A stretch of DNA of 64,000 nt. Origin: Adenanthera pavonina (lineage: Eukaryota > Streptophyta > Magnoliopsida > Fabales > Fabaceae). A program made the position numbers and the translations under genes. The notes under the pieces are model-generated. The model ran no database searches. It was given only the letters and a program-made list of their open reading frames with translations, and was not told the origin of the DNA. Positions 1 through 12,400 of the stretch are shown here, in pieces. How positions within the stretch are numbered: position 1 is the first letter of the stretch; the number at the start of each line of letters is the position of its first letter. Location of the stretch: positions 9,777,501 through 9,841,500 of the forward strand of contig JAIVEN010000015.1 in NCBI GenBank assembly GCA_026686845.1, written 5' to 3'.

Positions 1-2
1 TT

Positions 3-1958
3 TCAGCCTATGCTCCAGAACCTGTAATAGAACCAATTCTATCAAAAGCAGTTCAAAGTCTCCCTTGCATAGCCATGATTCGTCCTTCTTATGAGGAAGA
101 CTTCCCTCCTCTAGAAAGGAAGATTAATGAGACTTCTAGATATACTTCCCGACCTTTTGTTCAGCCAGATCAAATGACTCCTCAAGGCTCCAGGCCGACA
201 ACACAGTCAGAAGAAGTTCTAAATTGGCAAACTGAGAATTCAGTGAGCCAGAACAAAGTCCTTCACAGGATTAATACTCGGCTAGAACAACTTCATGATA
301 AAACATATAGAGTTACCAGCAAATTGGATGTGGTAGACCAAACGGTCAAAAAATTCTATGAGAATTACTCTCAGAGAGCTGGACAACTTGACAAAGAGCT
401 CAGAGGATATATTGATACTGGATATACAGGACCATTATTTTTTCAGAAAGAGCAAGAGTTGAAACATGTCAAGGAGAAACTGAAAAGAATGGAGGCAGAT
501 CTTTCCAGGCAAATACCTACCCAGCAATATGACCCATTATACCATACCCCATTATACACTCCACCATTTATGTCCTCAACACCATATTACCCATCCACAA
601 CCAAAGAACCTTTCAAAATGAATTATCCTATTTTCCAACAGCTCAGGAAAGAAAGGAAACAGCAAGCTCAGAAATCTCAACCAATCTCTTCAAATCCTCA
701 AACTTCAAATATTCCACCAGCCCAAGTGTCTCTTCCATCAACCTCCTATATCCCAGAATTCATACCTCCGCAAAAACCCTTGAAAATACACACTCCTCCT
801 CCTTCACCAGAAAGACAACCTCCACCTCTTAAAGATTTTTCAATGAACAAAACTATTGCTACCATCAAGCCTATGTCTGAACCCTCAACTGATTTTGAAG
901 GAGATATATCCTTCTCAGAATCAGAGTCTGTATCAACCACCAACTCTTCATCATCCTCCTTACCATTAAAACAACCCTCCATCTTCATGGTTGACATAAA
1001 TCCTCCTCCATTTGAAGAACAACCAACAGCCTCAGTAGTAGAAGAGCCTGAACCCATGGCTCAAGAAACAACTGAATCAATCCAAGACACAACCCATGAA
1101 GGATTCCATAAACCTTCAAATGGTCCATATTTTACCTTTGATGATCTTCCTCATCATCGTTGGAGAGAAAAACTTCATCAATTTGAAGCGTGGTTAGATG
1201 TCCAGATGAATAACCCAGAAGCCAATAGACAAGAGGTGCTGACCAATTTCCTATCCAGATTAACGGGAAACTTACGAGAATGGTTTACCAGTCTCAGTGA
1301 GTATCAAAGAATTCAAATGGCTCAGCATGACATACCTACATTCTTGGGTATCCTACATAAAGAATTCATTGGTGATTTTGGGATCATAGACAGAAGAGCT
1401 CGTCAAGAGTACTTTGAAATGAGATGTTGCTCATTGGAGAGACATGATTTACAGAGGCATTACAAGAGAATGGCAGAAAAATATTATATGTTAGGAGGAG
1501 CCAACGATGTGAATCTCAGGCATGTGTTCATAGCTTCACTTCCAGAAGAATTATTGCCAGAGATACAAAAGTCCATCAATGCCTTACAGCGAGATATAAC
1601 TCATATATCTCTTGGAGAAATCTACCAAATGGCTTTAGGAGCACTAGACAGACTCTGTGAACAACAGAAGTTTGTTAAGAATGTGCTTAAGGAAAAAGCC
1701 CATCTCCACAAGGTATGCAAAAGACCTGATTTGAAGATTAAATGTAAGGAGAAAGAAACTTGCTCGTGTCCATCAAAGAAGAAATCTCACTTCTTCCAGT
1801 ATCTAAAGAGGAAGAAGTTTTATCCCAAGAAAAGAAGGAAATCCTTCAGGTTTTTCAAAAAGAGATATTCTTCAACCAGTAGATTCTCTAACAAATGCTA
1901 CATTTGTGGTCAAACAGGGCATTATACAAAACAATGTCCAAATAGGACCAAGAAATGA
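3..1958 (+). pseudogene. Pararetrovirus polyprotein segment: end of movement region, coiled coil and coat protein
   Basis: This frame is open from the window edge to the TGA at 1956-1958. The first ATG in it, at 75, is probably internal. After a segment containing the motif LNWQTEN, typical of caulimovirid virion-associated coiled-coil regions, comes a Pro/Ser-rich linker. A helical capsid-like region follows (roughly 1130-1690), then a Lys/Arg-rich basic stretch (about 1735-1890). The frame ends in a zinc knuckle, CYICGQTGHYTKQC, at about 1896-1937, the hallmark of the pararetroviral coat protein. The TGA follows nine codons after the knuckle and the frame then stays open, so it is probably a secondary stop in a longer polyprotein. 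It could instead be a natural coat-protein terminus. Confidence 0.8.
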
Positions 1959-2774
1959 ATGAAAATGTTGAAGAAACTTCAGGAGATGTTTCTTTTATCT
2001 CCCCAAGAGAATTTTGAAGAAGTCTATGAGGAACAAGAAACTCAAGATGAACAAACTGTCATTGTTATTCCTCAATCAGAGGAATCAGGAGAATCCAGTT
2101 CAGAAGACAGTGAGATTGAATATCAGTGCAATCATTAAATTTGTAATATCAATTTGGTGAAACCTAATCGGAAGCCTGTTCTCAAAGAAATTCCTTCTCC
2201 AAACATTAAGGTGCAAGTTTTCACAGAAAAATATGCAAAGCCAATCCCTGTCATTGGTTTCATGGACACAGGATCTTGCAGAAGTGTCATGAACCCCAAC
2301 ATTCTACTTGAAGATGAATGGTTGCCTCATGAAGAATATTTCTCTTCAGTAGACGGGAAATACTTTTCCATCAATCTTATTTCCAAAAGAAAAATAGGGA
2401 TTCAATTCTTCCCTAACTGTGTCGTCTGGACCAAAATACTTGGCAGCAATCTCCCAACAAAGGATTTGTTGATTGGAATGGACGTATATCACAAAGCAAG
2501 GAAATTACAGATTCTCCCGAAAGGTATTCGTTATAAATCCTATTTTGTTCAATGGGAGCCAGTTAGTAATTTATTTGAATTACAACAAGTCTCTCCAGAA
2601 TATATCCCTTTCAGGGATAAGTTATTGCCCCTATGTCCAGAGAATCATCAGAGTTTTAAATATCCTCATCCTCTCTGGAAGAATGAACAATTTTTTGTAA
2701 AGCTTCCATTTAAGAAAAATGAGGATATCAATCCTATCAAAGCTTCTCATCTAGGGATGTCCCAGAAGATTTAA
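1959..2774 (+). pseudogene. Pararetrovirus aspartic protease segment, broken
   Basis: This segment continues the coat-protein frame. It starts with an acidic Glu/Ser-rich linker and is interrupted by an in-frame TAA at 2136-2138. The protease core follows, with catalytic Asp-Thr-Gly at 2265-2273. No ATG starts this part, so it only makes sense as the middle of a polyprotein. The frame ends at a TAA at 2772-2774. The reading continues at once in another frame, which places a one-base indel near 2757-2763, just before the reverse transcriptase. The protease would normally cut the polyprotein during virion maturation. As it stands the region cannot be translated in one piece. Confidence 0.75.
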
Positions 2775-5101
2775 AGCTAGCCAGAGCAAAATGTGCAGAA
2801 TTATTGGCACAGGGTTTGATTGAGCCAACAACATCACAGTGGGCGTGTTATGCATTCTATGTTGAAAAGGATGCAGAAAAGAAAAGAAAGAAGAAAAGAT
2901 TCGTGGTGGATTACACTCCATTAAACTATTTTCTACAGGATGATAAGTTTCCTTTGCCAAAAATCAGTACCCAGACTGTTCATTTAAAGAAGGCCCAAAT
3001 CTTCTCTAAATTTGATCTCAAGGCGGGTTACTGGCAATTGGGAGTCCACCCAGAAGACAAGTATAAAACAACTTTCTGTATACCAAATGCCCAATACCAA
3101 TGGACGGCTATGCCATTTGGGCTTAAACCAGCTCCATCACTTTTTCAAAAAGTCATGATAAAGATTTTTGAGCCCATTGTCCATTCAGCTCTAATCTACT
3201 TAGATGATATTCTCCTATACTCGGAGACAGAGGAAGCCCATAAAACTCTACTGGACCAATTCTACACCATAGTCCAGAAGCATAGGATAATGCTTTCAGC
3301 CTCTAAGAGCCAAATGGGCCTAGCCCAAATAGAGTTTTTGGGTATGACGTTCTCAGCAGGACAATATCAGCCTAGCCCACACATAGCCACAAAATTGTTG
3401 GACTTTCCAGACAAGCTGACCCATAAACAAATTCAGAGTTTTCTCGGAATAATTAATTATATTCGGGATTTCATTCCACACGTCAGCAAATACACTAGCC
3501 AGCTGTCCAAGCTGTTAAAGAAAAATCCACCTCCATGGACAAATCAACAAACTGCAGCAATCAGAAAATTGAAGCAGATTGCTCAGAACCCTCCACCTTT
3601 GAAGATTCCTGACAAAGGTGAATTAATTTTACAAACGGACGCTAGTGAGAACTATTGGGGAGCAGTATTGATTGAACAAGATGGTGACAAAAGACACTAC
3701 TGCGCGCATGCCAGTGGTGAGTTCAAAACTGCAGAGAAACATTATCATACTATCTACAAGGAGATCTTAGCTGTAAAGCGTGGCATTGAGAAGTTCAGTT
3801 TCTATCTCAGCTTTACACATTTCACGGTGGAAATGGACAACACGTCATTTCCAGCTATCCTGAACCAGAAAAAGAAGATTCTCCCAGAAAAACAATTATT
3901 ACGGTGGAAGGATTGGTTTTCCCGGTATAAATTCTCAGTAAAACACATTCAAGGAAAACATAACCTCCTCGCTGATTTGCTTTCAAGACCTCTTCCAAAG
4001 AACCAGCAAATAAACCACCTCAGATCCAATCCCTTGTTCATATTAACCATCTCAGAGATGCCCAAGCATAATCCTCCTTCGTCGACTCACTTGAGTTATG
4101 ATCTAGTATTTCCTCCATCACACCATCCCACTACTATTGCCCAGATCAACAGTTTGGCCAGGAAAACTTTGTTTTTCTACTTCCATCTTTTCCTGAATGA
4201 TACTGGCATTTCTCCAAGGCCAGAGTATTTTGATCCTCTTTTGCCTTACCTAGTTATCCCCTTCGTCAAAGGTCCTATTACCCAAGAGTTCATGTGGTAC
4301 ATATGGTCAATGTCAACCTTGTTTGCCTGTGCTTTCGCTCTCCCTCATAAACAAACCTATCACTACCTTTGTGACAAAAAGAATGAGAGATCTAACTTAG
4401 TCATTTTCTTATCATGGTTTGCACCCCTTGCAGTATGGAGAGGAAGACTGTACAACGTCATTGATGAGTATAGTCTTTGGAATATCCCTTCCTCCAGGTC
4501 AAAGGCCTATTCCTTTTTCGTTGTCCATAAACCCTACCAAACAGATTCCCAAGACCTTATCTACACTCCAGTCCAGTCTCATCTTTGGGCCACTGCCCTA
4601 CACTGGCCTTTGCGCCAGGAACATGTTATTAACAAATTACGTGATTTCCTTTGTGATTTAAATAATTTTGCAGGTAATAACAAAGATCAGGTGTACACTT
4701 CTCTAGGACCACTTCCAGGAGAGTTCTTTGATCCAGATGAAGTAGTGACCTCAGGAAAAGCCATTTCATTTGAATGGCCTCACCTCAGTCTTACTCCAGC
4801 AAAAGCCTCTACTAGCAGGGATCCATATGTCTCTCAGGATCCATCACTCTTCATGGATTCTCAAGACCCGTATGAAATAGATCCACAATTCCTCCAACAG
4901 TTCATTGCAACAACTCTAGAATGGACACAATATTCACAACCTCCGAAGAGGACCATTGAAGAAGAACTTGAGATAATCAAAGGACAACAAGAAATGCTGA
5001 TGAGAGGAAGAAGACAAGAAGATACTGATCCAGAAGATGATAGTGATTATGAGACAATGAATGTGTCACCAAGTCACGAGCCAATTTCCAAAAGAGATTA
5101 G
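2762..5101 (+). pseudogene. Pararetrovirus reverse transcriptase / RNase H with C-terminal region
   Basis: From about 2762 the frame is open without a stop to the TAG at 5099-5101. The reverse transcriptase shows the motifs KFDLKAGYWQLGV and YLDD (about 3199-3210), the polymerase active site. RNase H begins with TDAS near 3636 and ends around 4000 with the conserved KHNLLADLLSR. About 360 further residues follow with no domain I can name; they end in an acidic tail. There is no ATG at the head and the frame is shifted from the protease segment, so it is a polyprotein remnant. It is the best preserved part of the insertion. Confidence 0.8.
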
Positions 5102-5343
5102 GCAGCCTGTCTATCTTGTCATTTTGTACAGATGGTTTGGTTTGTTTGTTTATACCGACAGTCACATGTGAAATAACTTTGGTGACTCAGCTGCTTTATG
5201 TTTATTTCAAGTCAAAAGTGTGTTTGTTGGTCGGCCACCTTGTCGGCCATGATTATACTATAAAGTGTGAAAGAGTGATAAGGGCGTGATGAGTCATGAG
5301 TCAATAATGTAAAAGTTGTTTGTCAGTTTACGTTCCCTCACTC

Positions 5344-5350
5344 TATATAA
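5344..5350 (+). promoter_or_regulatory. Candidate pararetrovirus promoter TATA box
   Basis: TATATAA sits 243 bases after the RT frame stops, followed by a purine-rich stretch, as in caulimovirid pregenomic-RNA promoters. The upstream 150 bases contain repeated TGAGTCA/TGAGTCAT-like motifs (5289-5305) that could bind bZIP factors. Activity is inferred from layout only. Confidence 0.5.
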
Positions 5351-5532
5351 GGGAATGAAGTTGTAAGTTGGGGATAAGCTGAAATCCATTCAGAAAATTC
5401 CCATTGTGAAATACAATGCTTGAGTTCTAAAATTATCTCGTTTCTCTCTAACATTCTGAAGTAGATATATCTCTAACCTGTCTATCCTAGTTCTCGAGTA
5501 TGCTCTACTCTCATCTCATTTGAGGATCTTGA

Positions 5533-5540
5533 GTATCAGA
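5533..5540 (+). other. Possible degenerate initiator-Met tRNA primer-binding site
   Basis: GTATCAGA matches eight contiguous bases of the usual plant primer-binding site TGGTATCAGAGC, with mismatches on both sides. It lies about 190 bases downstream of the candidate TATA, inside what would be the pregenomic RNA leader. Eight bases is weak evidence. Confidence 0.25.
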
Positions 5541-7775
5541 AGGGAACGGAACCAGATCCATTTCTCAGTAACATCTCTGTAATTCTTGTTTCAGATGTTC
5601 AAACTATGAGCAATAGGGAAAGAGAAGGATAATCCTGAGAGTCCGTTGAGACCCAGTTGCCCAGGAGGGGCCTTTTCTCAGGAAAACCTGAATTATCTGG
5701 ATCAATCTCTTATTGCTTATGGTGTTGGATAACTGAACCTGTATTACTGAGTTTATGGTACCGTAAGTTTTTAATTAAAATAGTTATCTCATTTGAGTTA
5801 AATAATGCAAGATTATGTCCATTTAATAATTATATAAAAAATTAATTCTCATATTTTGTATTTTAAAAAATAATTGAGTCTTTTTTTTTAACGCCAAATA
5901 CCCTACTCAAATACAATTATTGGATGTCCTTTCTGACTGAGTTTTAAATGCTAACACTATTGGTCAGATGCATGTATGAACAACTCTGGGAACAGCTTTA
6001 TCAGCCTCATTGGACCCAATAAACACAAAAAATTACAAAATGGCAGTTGACTGACTTGAATACCACGGGAAGCTTCAGAGAACATGACCGCCACTACAAT
6101 ACACATATGAAAGACAATAAATGATAAAAAAAAAAAAAAGATAAGGAAATGCTCTATTTTGCATATGAAGAAGACGATTACATAGTCAAAGACACATTTT
6201 TTTATATATAGTATGCAATTTCAAAAATAAATCATATTATTTGTGATTTATCAATAATATAATTTGTTATAAATTATTTTTATATATTAATAATTTTTGG
6301 TTAATGGTGTAAAATTTAACAATATCCATATATTTCTACATCTATATTTCAATTTCATAGAGTCCATATTTTTTTTCTAAAAATATACTTATAGTCTTAT
6401 ACAAATGTTTTCTTTTTTTCTTTTAACAAAATCTAGTATTTAATATTATTGAATAATCTAGATTTCAATATTCTTAAGTCTCAAACAAAAGATATAATTA
6501 TTTTGTTTATTTACAAGATTCAAATTTGAGGCTTTCTTCAGAAGATCTCACTTCCTTTTTACATTACCCAATTGTTGGTGGTGATATTTTTGACATTTTT
6601 AAATGTATATAATTAATGTGATACCAACTAATCTATTTGTTTATATTAATAGAAACATAATTATGAGAAGATTAACAATACATATGTATTTGGCAAAAAA
6701 AAAACAATACATATGTATAATAAATAATGAGTCATCAATATATATTATAGAAGTTGGAATTTTTTGTTCTGTTACTTCCCTCCAACTCTTAAATTTTGTG
6801 GCCTTTTGATTTCCATTTGTATAACTTTTTTTAATTAAAAAGAATGGTTGTTATAGTTCCAAATAAATATTATAGTTAGGGCTGCATAATTTTTTGCGTT
6901 TATTAAAATTGAGTTTGTAAAAATGAATTTGTCAAAACTGAGTTCAGATAAAAATAGGGGATGTGACTTTTATATTAAGTAGGTTTTGAATTTATAATCT
7001 AATTTGTATTTTAGTGGTTTTGTTTTGAATAATAGACAAAACTAGACTTGGATTCGAAACTCAGTTTCAAAAGCAGCAATAAACAGGCCAACTACATACA
7101 GCCATTTTTAATTATTATTTCAGGGTGACAATCTTAATATGACCAGTCTATTTTTTTTAAGAGGGTTCCTGCATGGTGGTACTGAGGCTTTGCTTTTTCC
7201 TTTGTGCGTTGGGACAACGAAACATGAATCTACCCTGGGTCTTAATATCCCAAGCACTTGTATGTTTGGACCATTTTCTTACCTTCCTGCCCTCTAACTT
7301 CTCTAATCTCCCTCCAATCCACCTCTTGTCGATTGCAATAATATTCATAATTACGTCCGTGGCAATGACTCAAATGGAGGCTGAAACTTCTCTCCACTGC
7401 ACAATATTTTCTTTTCTGCGACAAAGAGAAAAAGGCCATTTTGATTTTGGCCAGAAGAGAAAAAAGCGATTGAGCCAGGAAGGTAGGAGGAAGCCTATGT
7501 TGTGGACTGTGGACGATGACTGGATGGAGACAGGGCATGTCCAGGTTGTAACAACACCAAATCCCAACTTGTCTTACCCACGCTAGAAGGCGCACCCCCA
7601 ACACAAACCCCATTTTGGTCATTTCCTGACCGAATAATTTTGGTATATTCTTTCTTTTTCTTTTACCTGTAACCTCTTGTTCGGACGTAACTTTCTAATC
7701 ATCCATATCATCACCCATATAACATATAAAACTATAAAACCCATGATTAGCCGCATTCTTCGTAAACTGTAAATA

Positions 7776-8035
7776 CTATTTTCTCCACATTTAAATATAA
7801 ATTTTTTATTCTAAAAATTAAATATAGGATCCTTTATAATATATGAAGTAATATTATTATATATTTTAAAAAAATATTCATATTTAATATATTCTACAGA
7901 GAAAGAAATTAAATAAGTGTAGTTTTGAAAAAATATAATAATTTTAAAAAAAATTAAATGAGTTAACTAATTTTAAATCTCATCTTTAATTTACATGATT
8001 TAATTAGAAGTATTTTATATTAAGATCAGAGGGAG
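7776..8035. mobile_element. Stowaway-type MITE, family A, copy 1
   Basis: A 260-bp insert flanked by TA on both sides. The right end reads GATCAGAGGGAG before TA, and the left end is a degenerate complement. The interior shares its order of motifs (a TTTATAATATA block, an AAAGAGATTAAATAA-like block, a GATTYRRTTA block) with 8411-8640, 35966-36230 and 46346-46610. Confidence 0.6.
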
Positions 8036-8410
8036 TATAATTTTTTAATTCACATATTTCATTATGTTCCACATAATTTTGTTTTTATTTTTCTTACTTC
8101 CTCTTATCCTTGGTATAGGGTACCTTATATGAGAGTTTTTTATTTTAATCCTAAATATGAGGGCACTTGGCAAAATGTCTATACCATTAATTATATTTTT
8201 CCAATAAGACCTTCATTTTGTTTTGTTTTATTTTGTGTGCAATTAAAAAGTCCGTTCCTAATTGACCAATAGGGAGTAAAAGGAATGTTGATGATAATCA
8301 ATTTCATATTGAAATTTAATGTAGACAATATTGAAAAATTATTGAAATTTTTAAATAAATTTATTAATATAACTAACTTTTATTAAAATATGTAAGGTAG
8401 TTAACTTATA

Positions 8411-8640
8411 CTCCATACAATTCTAAATTTAGGACCTTATATCTTGATCATAAATTTAAGATTCTTTATCATATATAAGATAATTTTTATTATACATTTA
8501 TAAAAAATTTCACATTTAATACATTCTAAAAAGAGAAAAAAATATTTCTATTTTTAAAAAATTTAAAATATTTAACTAATTTTAACTCTCATCATTAATT
8601 TACGTTATTTAGTTAAATGAGCTTTATATTAAAAATAAAA
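8411..8640. mobile_element. Stowaway-type MITE, family A, decayed copy 2
   Basis: The left end is CTCCATACAATTCTAAATTTAG after TA. The interior is collinear with the other family A copies. The right terminal repeat is eroded, so the right border is approximate. Confidence 0.45.
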
Positions 8641-8943
8641 AAATATTAAAAAGTAAAAACCATAGCCCCCAATGACTATAAATTTAAATATTAAAAGGGT
8701 AAGTATAATGAAAAAAACTTAAATTACAAAAAATTATCTAATCCTGATTTTGAATCTTACACATGCTAATGGTTTTTTTTTACCACTAATTATTTTTTGA
8801 TATTTTTTCCCACTAATTATTGGCTGTTCCCAAATCAACAATAGTTTTTGTGTAATCGCAAAATTGTCCCTGAATTTAAGGTCCGATTTTGTTAGGTTAC
8901 GGTCTCCGTCCAATTTGCGGCCATTAAAATAATCGTGAGCCTC

Positions 8944-8951
8944 TATATATA
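8944..8951 (+). promoter_or_regulatory. Candidate TATA box of the polyamine oxidase gene
   Basis: TATATATA followed by GGG lies 450 bases before the PAO ATG. It is followed by a less AT-rich stretch with a GAGAGAGAGA tract, which looks like a 5' leader. A transcription start near 8975 is inferred. Confidence 0.5.
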
Positions 8952-9104
8952 GGGATACGCAGCTCGGGAATTGAAGAGTATTACGTAATCGTTATTTGCG
9001 AAGAGTGCCGCTGGATCTCTTTGGAGCGAAAGCGTGTGGTTTTGTGATTGTTGGGGCGAGAGAGAGAGATCGTGTCAGAGACAGAGAGGCATTGCCATTG
9101 ATCC

Positions 9105-9161
9105 ATGCAAGCGACGATCGACTCGTCCATTCTCACGGGATATTTCGTGGAGATAGTTTGA
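9105..9161 (+). promoter_or_regulatory. Upstream ORF 1 in the PAO leader (18 codons)
   Basis: ATG at 9105 opens a short frame ending at TGA 9159-9161, between the candidate TATA and the PAO start. It would be translated first if the leader is unspliced here. I do not recognise the peptide. Confidence 0.35.
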
Positions 9162-9176
9162 TAGTCACCCTTCCTT

Positions 9177-9326
9177 ATGAGCTGGTTTGAGAATCTCAGT
9201 TTTTCGTCGAATCTCAGCCGCTTCATTGCCGGCATCCTCATCTTAATTTTTTATCACTCGTTTCAATTGGTTTCCAATTTCTTGATTCCTATACACCCTT
9301 TAAGTCATCAATCTAATCGCGGTTGA
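9177..9326 (+). promoter_or_regulatory. Upstream ORF 2 in the PAO leader (49 codons)
   Basis: ATG at 9177 opens a 49-residue frame ending at TGA 9324-9326, 74 bases before the PAO ATG. The peptide starts MSWFENLSF and has a hydrophobic centre (IAGILILIF). This is long for a chance uORF in a leader. uORF control is well established for other polyamine-pathway genes such as SAMDC. Whether this one is conserved is unknown to me. Confidence 0.35.
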
Positions 9327-9400
9327 TCCAACCTTCCTGTTAAAGATCTTTCTATTCCCCTGATTCCCCTGCTTGTTGTGACGCCGTTGATTTGTTTCTC

Positions 9401-12400
9401 ATGGACCCAAAAGAATTATTCTCCACAAATTTTCTAGATGGTTAGTATATTATTTTTTTTGGGGCAAAAAATTTATATTATTTTCTTAACCATGCGTGTT
9501 GCTGTTCATCTATAATGTCTAGTGGATGTATTAACTTAACCATTTGCTTGGCTTCTTCATTCTTTCGTTCACAATTCTATATTTTTCTGCATTTCTTGTT
9601 CTTCCCGAGGTTGATAAGGAAGTAAACTTTTTATGTTAATATAACAGTAATCTACGATAAGTAGTTTTTTGAAAGAATAATGTCGTGTCATTGATTGCAA
9701 TCGTGTGGGTTCTGCTAAGGCCTTTAAAATGGTTTCAGAATAATTAAGGTCTTAATCTTGCTACAGGTTAGATTTTTTTGTAAAAAAAGTGACAGTTGAC
9801 TGCGCGTTAGAGAGAGAAATTGGACTATACAATTTGTTTAGTTCATTCCCTTTTTATCTGAGAATTTTCTGTGCCTTCAGATTTTGCTTCACACATTGAG
9901 AGGCAACGTAGGCCTCTTCCTTCTGTTATTGTTATTGGTGCTGGAATATCGGGTATTGCTGCTGCACGTAGTCTCTATGATGCATCTTTCAAGGTGTCAC
10001 ATCACTACTTTCAACTTCATTTTTATTTATTGGTTTCTCTGATTAAGTCATAGGAAAGATTTTCTCTAAGTTTACTTTCATCATTCTTCAGGTGACTGTA
10101 CTGGAGTCTCGGGATAGGCTTGGTGGCCGTATCCATACTGATTACTCATTTGGTTGTCCAGTGGATATGGGAGCCTCGTGGTTAGTGTAATTTGTTACAT
10201 TAAAATTGTGTTTGCTATTTCTTTTGTTGCAATCAGCCAAAAAACCTATTTTGTGGATGAAAGGTGAACAGATTGCATGCAAAGCATTAATGATCTTTTA
10301 ACTTCCATCGATATTGTATGATATGTTTTATCACGATTAACACTTGATTGGTGACCTGCTAGTTAGAGCATAAGGAATTAATTCTCGTTGAATTTGATGA
10401 TAAGCCTCTTGAATTTTTGAGGAGTAGATTGAACACCAAATACGTTTTTCTATTAACAAAAATGTCCTGTCAAACTAGTTCTCGTGCTTCCCACGTTCTT
10501 AGATGTATGCATTTGCTAAGTAACATTACTTACAATGTATGATGTCTGAGACTGCGATGTGTGAAGAATATACATTAATTTTGTCCTTGTAATAAGAAAA
10601 TGTGCTACCCTTAGTTATTTGTACTATTTGTGATTTCTTTTAATGTGAGGATTGTCAGACTCAGTGAAATAAGTCATAACTTGGTGAGTTTGTTATTTTA
10701 TTTATTTATTTATTTTTGGTAAGAAATGGGCCTTAATGCCCGGTAAGTTTGTTACTTAATTAGTTATTTCTTGATCATTTTCCAGGCTACATGGAGTTTG
10801 CAACCAAAATCCATTGGCCCCACTGATACGGGGTCTAGGGCTTACATTATATCGTACCAGTGGTGATAACTCTGTGTTATATGACCATGATTTGGAAAGG
10901 TAATAATCCGGAATTTCCATCCTCATGTTCCTGAGTATTGTTAATATTGATGCATTCAAAAGCTTATGATGCAATCTTAAGGTTAAGACAGAGCAATAGT
11001 GTTTCTCTTTTAGAACCTCAGACTTGATTCTGAATCTGGACCAGTTCTTCTGGATTCGAAAGTTTTTCAGATTAGGTTGGTAATGTAATCTTGAAAGTAG
11101 ATAGACAACGAGCTTAGTCCAAAATTTTAGTTTATTGGTCTATGTATATTAGCTTATGGAGGTTCTTCTGCATAAATTGTGTTTTTTATCTGAGAACTCG
11201 CCTATCAATCTACTACGTTGGTTACAAGTAACCTCTGCTATGAGCCTATGATCCTATCCAAACTCAAATACTTTCCTTCAACTAAGTGAAAGATACAATT
11301 GTTCTTTAAAGACTAAAATAAATTAAATTAGGGCGCTGTAAATGTGTACGACACCTATAACTTCCGCATTTCTAATAATGATGATTTCTATATACTGACT
11401 GCATTTTGTCTTTGCAGTTATATGCTTTTTAATGTAGATGGTTCCCTAGTTCCTCAACACATAGTCCTAGAAGTTGGAGATGGTTTCAAGAAAATCCTAG
11501 CTGAGGTAAAGCACATTTTTTGTGGTGCTTTTCATAACAAAAGCAACTATGATTATTTAAATGTGGAATTTAGTGGCCGTTTGTTGACATCTGTAGACAG
11601 GGAAGGTGAGGGATGAGCATCCTGATGACATGTCAGTTCTTGAAGCAATTTCGATTGTGTTGGATAGGCATCCGGAATTAAGGTATTGAACTGATTATGG
11701 ATAGTTACATAACTGTATTGGAGCTTGCAATTTCAGCATATCATTTTTTTGACAAAATTTTCTGCAGGCAACAAGGACTTGCCCATGAAGTGCTGCAATG
11801 GTATATATGCAGAATGGAAGCTTGGTTTGCTGCTGATGCAGATATGATATCACTTAAAACCTGGGATCAGGCAAGTGCCATTATATTAGTTGAAGGCTAA
11901 ATATGATTCTTGTACTTAAACTTCCACCTGGACCATTTTTCCCCCTCTTGATTTCGTTCATAAGCTTAAATTTAAAATCCTGGGTCCTTTGTTAAATTAT
12001 TGTTGATTCAAATAAGGAAATTTTCTGGGTTGAACTTGGATAATTAACGGAAATCTCGAAGTTGCTAGTTTTTATAAAATGGACAAAGTTTTACTTCATT
12101 TGGAGCAATATGTAATGTGTATGTTATGAGCTGCATAAAAAATTAGTGGAAGATATAATAGGAGCTCAAAGATTAATGGTCTACTGAAGAAGAAGTTTGT
12201 GTTTTTGGTAGGAACAAGTAACCTGACAGCTTTTGTCTGATGTATTAGTTCCACATGATACACTGTTATTTCTGTTGAGGGTCATCTAACAAATGGTACA
12301 TTCGGAGTTTTTGAGAACGAGAATGGAGTGCTTCAGAAAAGAGTGAAGTAGGTAATGGGGAAAGGGACTTATCTATTTTTTGGATGTTTGATGACGATAA

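Larger units (their letters stand above)
1..5760 (+). mobile_element. Endogenous pararetrovirus (petuvirus-like Caulimoviridae), 3' part, decayed
   Basis: The domain order in one direction is coat protein with a CCHC knuckle, aspartic protease, reverse transcriptase, RNase H, a long C-terminal region, and then a TATA-bearing noncoding segment. There is no integrase and no LTR, which fits a plant pararetrovirus rather than a retrotransposon. The first frame is open to the left edge, so the movement-protein part lies outside the window. Three lesions break the polyprotein: stops at 1956-1958 and 2136-2138 in the same frame, and a frameshift near 2760. The right border is unclear; I see no viral feature after about 5760. 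The genus is inferred from the fused single-frame layout, and a florendovirus-like relative is possible. Confidence 0.85.
5762..8943. other. Intergenic region between the viral insertion and the PAO gene
   Basis: This is AT-rich DNA without a gene I can support. A less AT-rich island at about 7140-7620 has overlapping open frames on both strands (137 codons on +, 126 on -). Neither resembles a known family. Two Stowaway-like MITEs lie at 7776-8035 and 8411-8640. Confidence 0.5.

Noticed and set aside
746..1057. Minus-strand open frame of 103 codons inside the viral coat region
   Set aside because: It is antisense to a long coherent coat-protein frame, has low-complexity Gly/Ser composition and no family resemblance.
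5521..5760. Possible start of a second viral unit in tandem
   Set aside because: Beyond the leader-like sequence no coat or movement-protein coding follows, so there is no evidence for a tandem copy.
7173..7622. Overlapping open frames of 137 (+) and 126 (-) codons
   Set aside because: Both strands are open over the same stretch. Neither has a recognisable domain or plausible splice partners, so chance is the simpler explanation.
9871..10053. Apparent 60-codon ORF starting with GTG at PAO exon 2
   Set aside because: The GTG lies in the intron before the acceptor at 9879-9880, and the 3' part reads into intron 2. Only 9881-9993 is exon.
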